In this document: in pieces, positions 7,819 to 16,685 of the stretch
Position numbering within the stretch: position 1 is the first letter of the stretch
How the letters are laid out: each line of letters opens with the position of its first letter
NCBI RefSeq assembly: GCF_016464015.1
Contig: NZ_JACDXT010000024.1
Coordinates: 1-41,697 of the forward strand
Reading direction: 5' to 3'
Source of the DNA: Psychrobacter sp. bablab_jr014
GTDB lineage: Bacteria; Pseudomonadota; Gammaproteobacteria; Pseudomonadales; Moraxellaceae
DNA length: 41,697 bases
The notes under the pieces: model-generated
Seen by the model: only the letters and a program-made list of their open reading frames with translations
Database searches by the model: none
What the model was told of the DNA's origin: nothing
Position numbers and translations under genes: made by a program

Positions 7819-9486
7819 GTCCTCATAGCGCTCATCATCGATATTCAGTTTTTTCATGCGATAACGTAGCGAGCGAAATGTCGTACCGAGCAGCTCAGCC
7901 GCTTGTGTTTTATTCCAATCGGTTTGCTTGAGTGCTGCGACAATCAGACGCTTTTCTTGTGCTTGCAGGTAAGCTTCTAAGCCATTCTCAGGCAGCTCAT
8001 TGTCTTTGTCATCTGCTATAGAGGTATCTACTGGCGGTTGCGGTGGTGCTTCTTTTTTCACGGCGTCATTTAGACCTACTGTTGGCGTAGACTTCGGCGG
8101 CGTGATGGTGGACGCAGACATCGAAGAAGGATAGGGCTGATTGTGTGTGCGATAGGGATACACATGGGTATTGGCAGTGGCTGCGGTCTTAGGGGTCGTG
8201 GGTTGATGGTGGGTTTCAGACGGCTTGGCGTTTTCTTTAGTGGCGGATGCTGTTATGTCGTTGGCAGATGATGCAGCTTTAATATCTGCGTCACCAGTAT
8301 CATCAATGACTGTAGGCGTAGCCAGTCCCAAGTGTTGAATATCAATTTCTGGTGTTTCGGCCAGTGTGATGGCGCGCTCCAAAATATTACGCAGCTCACG
8401 CACATTGCCTGCAAACTCATGTTGCTGTAAACGAGCAAGTGCAGTGGACGTCAAGGCAAAGGGGTGATCAAGCTGCCACTCTGTAGCAATGAGTGCTAAA
8501 AAGTGCTGGGCAAGGGCGGGAATATCCGTTTGTCTGGCTTGCAGCGCAGGCAAAGACAGCTCAATCACATTGATACGATAGTATAAGTCTTGGCGAAATG
8601 TGCCTTGTTGCACCAGTTCTGCCAAATTTTTATGTGTGGCGGACAAAATACGGATATCGACCGCCACTTCTTGGGTATCACCAATAGCGCGCACGCTCTT
8701 TTCTTGAATGGCACGCAGCAGTTTGACCTGCATCGCAAGTGGCAAATCCGCCACTTCATCTAAAAATAGCGTACCGCCATTGGCTTGTTGAAACAGACCT
8801 TGTTTGTCTGCTACGGCGCCTGTAAAGCTGCCTTTTTTGTGTCCAAAAAATTCAGATTCCATCAGCTCAGAGGGAATCGCGCCGCAGTTGACAGGTACAA
8901 AGCTATTCTCACAGCGCGGACTCAAATCATGTATCAGGCGCGCCACCACTTCTTTACCTGTGCCTGAGCCACCTGATAAAAATACAGGCGCTTGGGAGCG
9001 AGCCAGCTTTAAAATAGTGGCCTTTAACTGGGTCATGACCTCTGAGCTGCCGATTAATCGCTCATCGAGTAATTGCTGCTCAGGCGTTTTGGTATCAGCA
9101 ATGTTTTCAGCATCGACCTGCGAGGCGACCTTTAGCGCATTTTCTACCAACTGGCGTAAACGCGGTAGCTCAAGCGGCTTATTGACAAAATCAAAAGCGC
9201 CGAGCTTGAGGGCTTGAATAGCCAAGTCCATACTGCCGTGTGCGGTAATCACAGCTACAGGTGTACGGCTGCCGCTTTTGCTGATTTGCTGCACCAGCTC
9301 CAAACCTGAGCCATCAGGCAGCTTTAAATCCGTTAAGCAAAAATCGTACGTTTGCGCTTGCAAGTATTCACGGGCTTGTGTGAGTGTATAGGCAACATCA
9401 CTTTTGATGCCCATCTTGGTCAATGTGATTTGCATCAAGCGGCATAAATCCACCTCATCATCTACCACCAATGCTTTTGCTGTCAT
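7816..9486 (-). CDS. pilR: Type IV pilus response regulator, sigma54 activator
   Basis: NtrC-class regulator that, when phosphorylated by PilS, activates sigma54-dependent pilin transcription. It has a receiver domain (residues 1-120, phosphoacceptor Asp53 in FCLTDLKLPDGSG), an AAA+ domain with Walker A GGSGTGKE (172-179), GSFTGA sigma54-contact loop (219-224) and Walker B FLDEVADLP, and a C-terminal Fis-type helix-turn-helix (about 503-550). Between the AAA+ core and the DNA-binding domain is an unusually long, Ala/Thr/Pro-rich linker (about 391-500). The stop codon overlaps the end of a MITE, so the last residues could have been altered by its insertion. It is paired with pilS 84 bp upstream. 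Confidence 0.93.
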   Translation of the reverse strand: MTAKALVVDDEVDLCRLMQITLTKMGIKSDVAYTLTQAREYLQAQTYDFCLTDLKLPDGSGLELVQQISKSGSRTPVAVITAHGSMDLAIQALKLGAFDFVNKPLELPRLRQLVENALKVASQVDAENIADTKTPEQQLLDERLIGSSEVMTQLKATILKLARSQAPVFLSGGSGTGKEVVARLIHDLSPRCENSFVPVNCGAIPSELMESEFFGHKKGSFTGAVADKQGLFQQANGGTLFLDEVADLPLAMQVKLLRAIQEKSVRAIGDTQEVAVDIRILSATHKNLAELVQQGTFRQDLYYRINVIELSLPALQARQTDIPALAQHFLALIATEWQLDHPFALTSTALARLQQHEFAGNVRELRNILERAITLAETPEIDIQHLGLATPTVIDDTGDADIKAASSANDITASATKENAKPSETHHQPTTPKTAATANTHVYPYRTHNQPYPSSMSASTITPPKSTPTVGLNDAVKKEAPPQPPVDTSIADDKDNELPENGLEAYLQAQEKRLIVAALKQTDWNKTQAAELLGTTFRSLRYRMKKLNIDDERYED

Positions 9487-9570
9487 AATTTCCTCATATT
9501 GAGCGTCAAAATGACCATTTTCTTACATGGTCTGTGTTCATATTTACTGCTGTATATCGCCGTTTACGCT

Positions 9571-11337
9571 TTAGGTATGAATGTCTACTTGATGCCCAGA
9601 TGTGGGAATAATTAAGCGAAAGCAAGTCTTTTCATGCTCTGCGACGTACACAAGTCGTGCGTGATTGGCTTCACAAAACGCTTGAGATAAATATAAGCCC
9701 AAGCCCGTGCCTGCCTTATCGGTAGTAAAAAAGGGATCAAACAGCTGCTCTATATCTGCGGCAGATACGCCTGCGCCATCATCCAAAATATCAATGATAA
9801 CATCATTCTTCTGACAATAGAGTGCTATATCCACACAAGAGCTATGGTTTTTATAGCCGCTATAACGTAAGCCATTATTAATCAAATTAATTAAAATTTG
9901 CTCCAGTTGATGCGCGTCGAACTGTACACTGGGACTCATTTTACAATCAAGAGTGACGTTTTGCTCGGCAAAATAGTTTTTGACAAACTCAGGCAGCCAT
10001 AAAGACAAGTCAATCTGTTGCTGGTTTGGCGGTCGCTGCTTGGATAAATTAAGTACATCTTCAATAATGCGATTGACCCGTTTGGTTTGGCTAAAAATCA
10101 TCTGATACAGCTCACGATTGGCAGCCATTGCCATTGCAAATGGTGTGTCTGCACTCTCATCATGCGTCACATATTCGTCTACATCCTCTATAAGCAGCTG
10201 ACTGGCTTGTGATATGGCGGCTAAGGGGTTACGAATTTCATGCGCGATACTGGCGGTCAGTTGTCCAAGCGCTGCAAGCTTCAATTGCTGGGCTTGGGCC
10301 TGCTCTCGGCGTAGGTCTTCGAACAGTATCAGTTGGCTGTGATTTTTTAAGGGAATCAGCTGCACGCTAAGCTTGCTGGCAGCTGTATCAAGTGTGCTGT
10401 GCGGTGGCTCATATATAAAGGCACGTGACTGCCCGCTTTGCCCTGCAGCCAACAGTCTGTTATATAATTTGGAGTGCTGCGCTTGTAGCTGCACTTGGAA
10501 GTCTGCTAATGGATTAAAAGCATCCATCAATACTGATTTTTGATACCAGCGCTTACGGATAAGCGGCGCTGTACTGGCCTCAGGCGGCGGCTGTTCAGTG
10601 ATACCAAGCAGCTGATAAGTGGCTGTGTTGGCCATCATCACGCGCCCTTGTTCAACCACCATCACGCCATTTAGCATATGGCTAATGACTTCTTGATTAA
10701 TGGTATTTAAGCGCTCAACCTCACGCGCGTGCTGAGTTGCCATATGCTCAACATGCACCAGCCGCTGCGAGACTGACCAGCTCAAAAAGCCCACCGCCAA
10801 AAAGCTCGCTGACATAAGCAGTGCATCGCCCAAATCCGTCAGACTGACGCTATTGGCAATAGCATAAAAAAACTGCTGATAGATGACCAAAATGATGGCC
10901 AGCAGCGTAATAATCAGCGCCTGTGTGCCATTAAGTAGCATGAAGCTGGCGGCGACCACCACCATATAGAGCATGGTCAGTTGTAAATCAGGCGCGCCAT
11001 TAGTATACAAAAGCAGGCTTAGCATAATGACATCGAGAGCCAGCCCAAAAGACAGTTGCCGCCATGGGTGCTTACCGACCACCAAAAACAGCGCCAGCAA
11101 AATAAGGCTGAGGAGCACATAAAAAGACAATGCGGTCTGCTGCAAAAGCGACAGCAACAAGAAGCTGCTGTCCGCTTTGACATTGACATAGCCCATCAGT
11201 ACCAAAAATGCACTGGCTACCACGCGATAACTGCTATAAATCAGTCCCAGCTTTCTTAGTTGGGGTCGTGGCAAGGTGGCTGGGCGCTGCATATCACTAC
11301 TTACTGTATTATCAGTGGGCGAGGTTGCCTGTGTCAT
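9571..11337 (-). CDS. pilS: Type IV pilus sensor histidine kinase
   Basis: Inner-membrane kinase that phosphorylates PilR. Residues about 36-190 contain six hydrophobic membrane segments, then a PAS-like region (about 210-340), and a HisKA domain with phospho-His366 in ASIAHEIRNPLAAIS. The ATPase domain carries the N box (INLINNGLRYSG), G1 (DDGAGV), the F box (FDPFFTT) and G2 (GTGLGL). The six-helix sensor followed by PAS is typical of PilS. It starts at an ATG right after the gacA-like gene on the same strand (37-bp gap), so the three regulators may share a transcript. Confidence 0.92.
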   Translation of the reverse strand: MTQATSPTDNTVSSDMQRPATLPRPQLRKLGLIYSSYRVVASAFLVLMGYVNVKADSSFLLLSLLQQTALSFYVLLSLILLALFLVVGKHPWRQLSFGLALDVIMLSLLLYTNGAPDLQLTMLYMVVVAASFMLLNGTQALIITLLAIILVIYQQFFYAIANSVSLTDLGDALLMSASFLAVGFLSWSVSQRLVHVEHMATQHAREVERLNTINQEVISHMLNGVMVVEQGRVMMANTATYQLLGITEQPPPEASTAPLIRKRWYQKSVLMDAFNPLADFQVQLQAQHSKLYNRLLAAGQSGQSRAFIYEPPHSTLDTAASKLSVQLIPLKNHSQLILFEDLRREQAQAQQLKLAALGQLTASIAHEIRNPLAAISQASQLLIEDVDEYVTHDESADTPFAMAMAANRELYQMIFSQTKRVNRIIEDVLNLSKQRPPNQQQIDLSLWLPEFVKNYFAEQNVTLDCKMSPSVQFDAHQLEQILINLINNGLRYSGYKNHSSCVDIALYCQKNDVIIDILDDGAGVSAADIEQLFDPFFTTDKAGTGLGLYLSQAFCEANHARLVYVAEHEKTCFRLIIPTSGHQVDIHT

Positions 11338-11374
11338 AAAAAGCGCATCCTATACGGTTGAGTCGCGCGTCCAC

Positions 11375-12010
11375 TTACGGCTGAATCAAGCCATGACGAA
11401 TGGCCATATGCGTCAGTTTGACATCACTATCGACGCCTACTTTTTCATAAATGCGGTAACGGTAGGTGTTAATGGTTTTAACGCTAACAAACAGCTGGTC
11501 GGCAATCTGCTGCGGGCTTTGGCAGTTGACAACCATCATGGCGACTTGTTTTTCCCGATCGCTTAATAAATCAAACGGCGAGCCTGCATTATCAGACAAC
11601 AGCACTTCAGCAAGCTGTTCTGCGACATCTTGGCTAAAATAACGACCGCCTTGATAGAGTTTTTTAATGGCGCGTATCATTTCATCAAGAGGTGTGCCTT
11701 TGGTGATATAACCGTTTGCGCCTGCTTTTAATAGCATGGACGGGTAAGGCTGCGCTGCCATGCTGCTGACCGCTAAAATCTTGATACCCAGTCCCAGCTG
11801 CACGAGACGTTTGGTCGCTTCAAGGCCACCAATATTAGGCATGTTCACATCCAAAAGTATCACATCAGGGCTTAGCTGCTTGGCAAGTTTGATGGCCATA
11901 TCGCCACTGTCTGCCTCGCCAACGACTTCAATCTCGTCGCTGTCTGCCAGCATACGGCTGATGCCCATACGTACCAAATCGTGGTCATCCACCACCAATA
12001 CTCGAATCAT
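11375..12010 (-). CDS. gacA: GacA/UvrY-type LuxR-family response regulator
   Basis: 211 residues with a receiver domain (VVDDHD near the N-terminus, phosphoacceptor Asp54 in ILLDVNMPNIGG, switch Lys in GYITKG) and a C-terminal LuxR helix-turn-helix (LLSDREKQVAMMVV..SPQQIADQLFVSVKTINTYRYRIYEKVGV). Length and sequence style match GacA/UvrY, the partner of GacS/BarA that drives CsrB-type small RNAs. uvrC, commonly next to this gene in gammaproteobacteria, is absent; pilS lies downstream instead. The kinase partner is not in the window. Confidence 0.85.
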   Translation of the reverse strand: MIRVLVVDDHDLVRMGISRMLADSDEIEVVGEADSGDMAIKLAKQLSPDVILLDVNMPNIGGLEATKRLVQLGLGIKILAVSSMAAQPYPSMLLKAGANGYITKGTPLDEMIRAIKKLYQGGRYFSQDVAEQLAEVLLSDNAGSPFDLLSDREKQVAMMVVNCQSPQQIADQLFVSVKTINTYRYRIYEKVGVDSDVKLTHMAIRHGLIQP

Positions 12011-12440
12011 AATTTTACTCTTTACGACAGTTTAACATCGGCTGCATCTGCGACCGACCATAACAGTAGTGTAACGCAGTTATAAAGCAGATGGGGATTT
12101 ATTGCTGCGGACTAAAATGACACATATCTCATAAGCCATTGATAAAAAAGCCGCTTATTTCGTCTCAACCTACTGCAAAATGCCATTAAATATTATATAT
12201 TGCTATACTGTTAAGCAAGATTTTCCAAAGCATAAGGGAATGTAATAAAGTTTGAACACGGATGGAAAAAGTCTATGATGTCAACTTCGTACATCAAACT
12301 TAAATATAAATCATGATACACTAACCGTACAAAAACCTTGTACGAGTACCTACAAAGCACTTAGAATCGAACGTAATCACCTCATCGAGACAACATATCT
12401 TATAAGATATGCGTACGGCGGGAACATGAGCGGGGGAAAC
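12011..12440. other. Intergenic region between divergent gacA-like and pbpG genes
   Basis: About 430 bp with no ORF I can support. It must hold both divergent promoters. A possible plus-strand promoter is TTGAAC (12252-12257), 16 bp, TATGAT (12274-12279). A short dyad CGTACAA/TTGTACG with a 5-bp centre lies at 12326-12344. Confidence 0.45.
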
Positions 12441-13499
12441 ATGAAATATCTACCATTAACCAAGCAGCAACTTTTTGCTGCGATGATGTCCTTGAGCCTA
12501 GGCACGGTAGCGCAGGCAGGACTTACTATTAATGGCGCAGACACTAGCAGTAGCGCACGCATTGGTTGGGGCGGCGCAAACGGATTATCAGAAGCACGTA
12601 ATATTATGTACAGTAGCGGTGGTAGCAGCAGCATCCGCTCGGTAGACAACGGCTACGGCACCACCAACATCACCAACGCTAGCAGTGCCAATACGTACAA
12701 GACCACCTATCGTGGTAGTTTTGGCAGCAGCAATATGATTCCCATCAGTGCCGATTCGCGCAGCGTGGCAGTGGTTGACGCAGAGACAGGCGAGTCTTTG
12801 TATGAAAAAAGTGCAGATGTGGCACGTCCTATCGCCAGTATCAGTAAGCTGATGATGGCTATGGTTGTACTCGATGCCAATCTTGATATGCGCGAAGAGA
12901 TTACCTTGGACGCTGAAGACTTTGTAGGGCCAAAACGCGCCAGCTCAAGGCTAAAAGCAGGCGATCGCATGAACCGCGCTGAACTGCTACTCATGGCACT
13001 GATGAAATCAGAAAACCCAGCCGCCAAAACGCTATCACGTCACTATCCAGGCGGCTATAGCGCCTTTATTCGTGATATGAACCGCAAAGCCCAGTCACTA
13101 GGCATGACCACCGCGTTCTTTGGTGACCCAACAGGTCTAGATAAGCGCAACGTCGCCTCACCCAATGACCTTGTGAAAATGGTACGCGCTGCGGGCAACT
13201 ATGACGTGATTCGCCGTTTTTCAACCACCAAGAGCTACGACTTTTACGTATCCAACTACTCAAGCGGCAACCGCGTTTATAAAGCCAACAATACCAGTAG
13301 CCTAGTACGTTCAGGCGATTATCCAATTGGCTTGTCAAAAACAGGCTTTATCAATGAAGCAGGACGCTGCGTGGTGATGGAAACCCGCGTAAACAACCGT
13401 CCTGCTATTATCGTCATTCTAGGGGCAAACAGCTCAGCCACCCGCTGGGGCGATGCCAAAAATATCCTAACCAGCTTGTCTAGCCGCCGTACGGTATAA
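12441..13499 (+). CDS. pbpG: D-alanyl-D-alanine endopeptidase (low-molecular-weight PBP)
   Basis: Periplasmic penicillin-binding protein of the S11 family (PBP7-like) that cuts peptide cross-links in peptidoglycan. An export signal (residues 1-26, ending VAQA) is followed by a Ser/Gly/Asn-rich spacer of about 70 residues, then the catalytic domain. The three active-site motifs are present: SISK (Ser133-Lys136), SEN (190-192) and KTG (300-302). I prefer ATG 12441 because GGGGGAA precedes it; ATG 12426 would add five residues. The low-complexity spacer before the catalytic domain is longer than in E. coli PBP7. A terminator follows. Confidence 0.9.
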   Translation: MKYLPLTKQQLFAAMMSLSLGTVAQAGLTINGADTSSSARIGWGGANGLSEARNIMYSSGGSSSIRSVDNGYGTTNITNASSANTYKTTYRGSFGSSNMIPISADSRSVAVVDAETGESLYEKSADVARPIASISKLMMAMVVLDANLDMREEITLDAEDFVGPKRASSRLKAGDRMNRAELLLMALMKSENPAAKTLSRHYPGGYSAFIRDMNRKAQSLGMTTAFFGDPTGLDKRNVASPNDLVKMVRAAGNYDVIRRFSTTKSYDFYVSNYSSGNRVYKANNTSSLVRSGDYPIGLSKTGFINEAGRCVVMETRVNNRPAIIVILGANSSATRWGDAKNILTSLSSRRTV

Positions 13500-13513
13500 A
13501 TGACAAGTGATTT

Positions 13514-13546
13514 AAAAAGACTGTTATTCCCGTAACGGTCTTTTTT
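13514..13546 (+). terminator. Rho-independent terminator after pbpG
   Basis: Stem AAAAAGACTGTTA/TAACGGTCTTTTT (one G-T pair) with a 6-nt loop and T-run. Confidence 0.85.
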
Positions 13547-13617
13547 ATTGTCCATTGTTTTGCTTTTAGCACATAGGTGTGTAAAAGCGCTCGACCGATA
13601 ACCAAAAGATTCCTGCC

Positions 13618-14283
13618 ATGACTAAAGATTGCCCGCCAGTAACGCCAAAACTGTATCTATTAACCAATGATGATCCGTTGGATGTCTTGCAGCAAAAGCT
13701 CAGCGCTGCGTTTGCTACAGGGGCGGTAGGTTTATTACAAATCCGCCGTAAACAAGTTCTAGCGCAGGAAAATGGCCGCGAGCAGCTATATACCGAAGCC
13801 CAGTCGCTGATTGCCTTAGCGCAACAGTACAACGTGCCTGTGGTAATGAATGACGATATGGCGATGGCAGACAAGCTGGGCGTCGGTGTGCATTTGGGGC
13901 AACAAGACGGCAGTGTGTTTGATGCGCGTGCTCAGCTGGCGGCGGGGCAAATCGTTGGTCGCACCTGTCATGGGGATGCTGAACTGGTTAAAGACGCACA
14001 AGCAGCAGGCGCAGATTATGCCGCGATGGGTGCGATTTTTGCCTCAACGACCAAGCCCAATGCCACGACTATCAGTAAAGACGCGCTGATGGCAGGGGCG
14101 GCAACAGGTGTGCCAATCTGCGTGATTGGCGGCCTGACACCACAAAATGTGGTAACGCTGGCAGGTATTCCCCTTCGATATGTGGCGGTGGTGGGCGACA
14201 TTATGGACTTGCCTGTCGATAAGATTGCTGCGCGCTGCGAGGAATGGCAAGTGGCGTTAGCGCAGCTTAGTGCAGCGCTTTAA
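13618..14283 (+). CDS. thiE: Thiamine-phosphate synthase
   Basis: Joins HMP-pyrophosphate and thiazole phosphate to thiamine phosphate. The TIM-barrel signatures are in order: GLLQIRRK (substrate-binding strand), VVMNDDMAMADKLGVGVHLGQQD (diphosphate and metal binding Asp residues), GRTCH, DYAAMGAIFASTTKPNA (phosphate loop) and VCVIGGLTPQNV. At 221 residues the length is normal. No other thi gene is beside it and I see no THI-box riboswitch in the short upstream gap. The ribosome-binding site before ATG 13618 is weak. Confidence 0.92.
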   Translation: MTKDCPPVTPKLYLLTNDDPLDVLQQKLSAAFATGAVGLLQIRRKQVLAQENGREQLYTEAQSLIALAQQYNVPVVMNDDMAMADKLGVGVHLGQQDGSVFDARAQLAAGQIVGRTCHGDAELVKDAQAAGADYAAMGAIFASTTKPNATTISKDALMAGAATGVPICVIGGLTPQNVVTLAGIPLRYVAVVGDIMDLPVDKIAARCEEWQVALAQLSAAL

Positions 14284-14300
14284 CGTCCAGCCATAAAATA

Positions 14301-14331
14301 AGTGCCTATATAATAACTAGGCGCTTTTTTT
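14301..14331 (+). terminator. Rho-independent terminator after thiE
   Basis: Stem AGTGCCTA/TAGGCGCT with a 9-nt loop followed by seven T. Confidence 0.8.
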
Positions 14332-14374
14332 ATAACACTAGCGTGTTATCCGTTATACGGAGAAACAATCCGTG

Positions 14375-14716
14375 CTACTCAGCGTGCTGCATACACAAAG
14401 TAGCATAAGGGATGGCTTCTAAACGCTTGGGTTCGATATCCTCGCCGCAAACTTCGCATTCGCCATACGTGCCGTTTTCGATACGGCTTAGCGCATTTTC
14501 CACATACATGAGGTTTTGCTGCGCTTCGGCAAGCAAGTTTTTGCGCATATCGTTTTGGCGATAGGAGATGGCTTGGTCTTCCCAGTGTTCGTTTAAGTCG
14601 TCTTGCGGGTTTTGAATATGGTCTTCGATGGCCTCAATGCGCGTGCGGTATTCTTCTTGTAAGGTTAATAGACGCTCGCGGGCATCTTGATAAAGGTCAT
14701 TGTTGTCGTTCGCCAT
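14375..14716 (-). CDS. Short DksA/TraR-family zinc-finger protein
   Basis: 113 residues: a long helical, charged N-terminal part that should form a coiled coil (about 1-80), then a zinc finger in GECEVCGEDIEPKRLEAIPYATLCMQH. The ligands would be Cys87, Cys90, Cys108 and His111, where classical DksA has a fourth Cys. DksA-type proteins insert their coiled coil into the RNA polymerase secondary channel and adjust transcription with ppGpp. This one is shorter than E. coli DksA (151 residues), so it is probably a paralogue rather than the main dksA. It is encoded alone, converging on thiE. Confidence 0.8.
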   Translation of the reverse strand: MANDNNDLYQDARERLLTLQEEYRTRIEAIEDHIQNPQDDLNEHWEDQAISYRQNDMRKNLLAEAQQNLMYVENALSRIENGTYGECEVCGEDIEPKRLEAIPYATLCMQHAE

Positions 14717-15192
14717 GGTTTTATCCTTTAATCGTTATCAATTTATTAGTCAGTTTGTTTATTGGTCATGTGTGACACATGCGACTGTTTTAATTTTGCT
14801 AGTTTGGTTTTAGAGACACTTATTCTTATCGTGCTGAATTTTTATAGTAAAAGTATAGACACTGCGATGCCACCACAAAATGTTAAGACGACGCAGGGCG
14901 CGCTATAGTCGATTCTGAATAAAAGCGTTAAGTATTTATTAACCAGCAAGACCGAGATAAATTTTCTGGTGTGCTGTGCCTACGCACACAGAGGCTGTAA
15001 AAACTTCTATCGACCTTGCTATAACATTTTGATAGGGAACTCGCTATATCTGCGCGTAGAGTTAGCGATATTTTTACCGCAAAATGGACGGCTGTGGTAC
15101 ACTCACGCGCAATCAAGTCTTAGGCGCTACTGTCGCCTGTGCTGCCCATTTTTTTATTTTTATATGATTGATATAGATGATAGGAGTGAGTC
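14717..15192. promoter_or_regulatory. Divergent intergenic region between the dksA-like gene and pgk
   Basis: About 475 bp without a credible gene. A plausible pgk promoter is TTACCG, 18 bp, TACACT ending near 15102. Two dyads are visible: GTGTGC/GCACAC (14969-14989) and TCGCTA/TAGCGA within 15040-15071. Nothing in it resembles a known RNA. Confidence 0.4.
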
Positions 15193-16401
15193 ATGAATTT
15201 TTTGCGTATGAGTGAGCTGTCACTAAACGACAAAGTGGTACTGATTCGTGAAGATTTGAATGTGCCCATCAAAAACGGGCAGGTGGCTAGTGCCGCACGC
15301 TTGCAGGCCAGTTTGCCTACCATTCGCCTAGCGCTCGAAAAAGGCGCGGCAGTGATTGTGTGCTCGCACTTGGGTCGCCCAACCGAAGGGGAGTTTGAAG
15401 AAAAATACTCACTCGCGCCTGTCGCTGATTATCTTAATGACGCGCTTGGCGCTGAGCTAAAAAGCCCAGTGACCCTAAGCCGCGACTATCTGACCGAAGG
15501 CGTACAGATTGCTGCAGGTGAAGTTGTGCTGCTAGAAAACGTGCGCTTTAACGCAGGCGAGAAGAAAAACGACGACGCATTGGCCAAAAAATACGCGGAT
15601 TTGTGCGATGTGTTCGTGATGGATGCCTTTGGTACGGCGCACCGTGCCCAAGCGTCAACCGAAGGCGTCACCCGCATCATGCGTCAAGAAGGCAAAACGG
15701 CCTGTGCTGGTCTTTTGTTAGCAGCCGAATTGGACGCGCTAAGCCGTGCGCTAGAAACCCCAGCACAGCCAATGCTAGCAATCGTTGGTGGCTCAAAGGT
15801 ATCTACCAAGTTAGAAGTGCTACACAGTCTTGCTGAAGTGTGTGAGCAAATCATCGTTGGCGGCGGTATTGCCAATACTTTCCTCGCAGCAGAAGGTCAT
15901 AGCGTTGGCGCGTCTTTATACGAGCCTGACTTGGTTGAAACCGCGCGCGAGATTATGACCAAAACCGAGATTTTATTGCCTGAATATGTCGTGGTTGCCG
16001 ATAAGCGCGAGATTGACTTTGCAGACTTTACGCATTCATTGCAAGCAGCGACCGCTACCATTAAATCGGTAGATGCCATCGGCGATAATGATATGATTTT
16101 GGACATCGCACCAAAGAGCGCAGAAGTCTTGGCAGACGCGATTTGTCATGCCAAAACCATCCTATGGAATGGTCCCGTTGGCGTATTCGAAGTCGATGCT
16201 TTTGGGGCGGGTACTGAGATTTTGGCAAAAGCGGTAAAAGACAGTGATGGTTTTTCTATCGCAGGTGGCGGTGATACGCTCGCCGCGATTGACAAATACA
16301 ATGTCGCCGATGACGTCAGCTACACTTCAACAGGGGGTGGCGCATTCTTGGAATTTGTAGAAGGCAAGGTGTTGCCTGCTGTTGCTGCACTACAAGTATA
16401 A
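15193..16401 (+). CDS. pgk: Phosphoglycerate kinase
   Basis: Interconverts 1,3-bisphosphoglycerate plus ADP with 3-phosphoglycerate plus ATP. The N-terminal substrate domain shows [16 protein letters not shown] and [24 protein letters not shown] and [15 protein letters not shown]. The C-terminal nucleotide domain shows [25 protein letters not shown] and [12 protein letters not shown]. The length of 402 is normal. ATG 15193 is preceded by TAGGAGTGAG. fba lies downstream as in many bacteria, but here a lipoprotein gene stands between them. Confidence 0.97.
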   Translation: MNFLRMSELSLNDKVVLIREDLNVPIKNGQVASAARLQASLPTIRLALEKGAAVIVCSHLGRPTEGEFEEKYSLAPVADYLNDALGAELKSPVTLSRDYLTEGVQIAAGEVVLLENVRFNAGEKKNDDALAKKYADLCDVFVMDAFGTAHRAQASTEGVTRIMRQEGKTACAGLLLAAELDALSRALETPAQPMLAIVGGSKVSTKLEVLHSLAEVCEQIIVGGGIANTFLAAEGHSVGASLYEPDLVETAREIMTKTEILLPEYVVVADKREIDFADFTHSLQAATATIKSVDAIGDNDMILDIAPKSAEVLADAICHAKTILWNGPVGVFEVDAFGAGTEILAKAVKDSDGFSIAGGGDTLAAIDKYNVADDVSYTSTGGGAFLEFVEGKVLPAVAALQV

Positions 16402-16445
16402 ACTCGGTAACACGATACGTACAACATACGCCAAAAATATGCGAT

Positions 16446-16522
16446 AGGCTATAAAAACGTTGTCAGAGTCCACTGTATATATTATAGTGGTTTTAGTACG
16501 CAATTGCCGAGTTTTATAGCCT
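16446..16522 (+). terminator. Large inverted repeat after pgk, possible terminator
   Basis: Arms AGGCTATAAAA (16446-16456) and TTTTATAGCCT (16512-16522) enclose a smaller dyad CCACT/AGTGG (16470-16490). The poly-T signal is weak, so terminator function is a guess. Confidence 0.45.
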
Positions 16523-16611
16523 TTATGGATGTGCATAAGGGCGTTGACAATACGTACGATTGATAGCGATAACTATTACGCAGGTATGAGATTTTAACCT
16601 GAAAATTATTA

Positions 16612-16640
16612 TTGCATGTCTGATTGACTGGCTATAAAAT
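16612..16640 (+). promoter_or_regulatory. Promoter of the lipoprotein gene
   Basis: -35 TTGCAT (16612-16617), 17-bp spacer, -10 TAAAAT (16635-16640), about 45 bp before the start codon. Confidence 0.55.
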
Positions 16641-16685
16641 AGCGCCAGCATGCACAGGGCATGCATTTTTTACATGAGGTTGACT

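Noticed and set aside
13547..13617. Thiamine riboswitch ahead of thiE
   Set aside because: The gap is too short and lacks the CTGAGA thi-box core.
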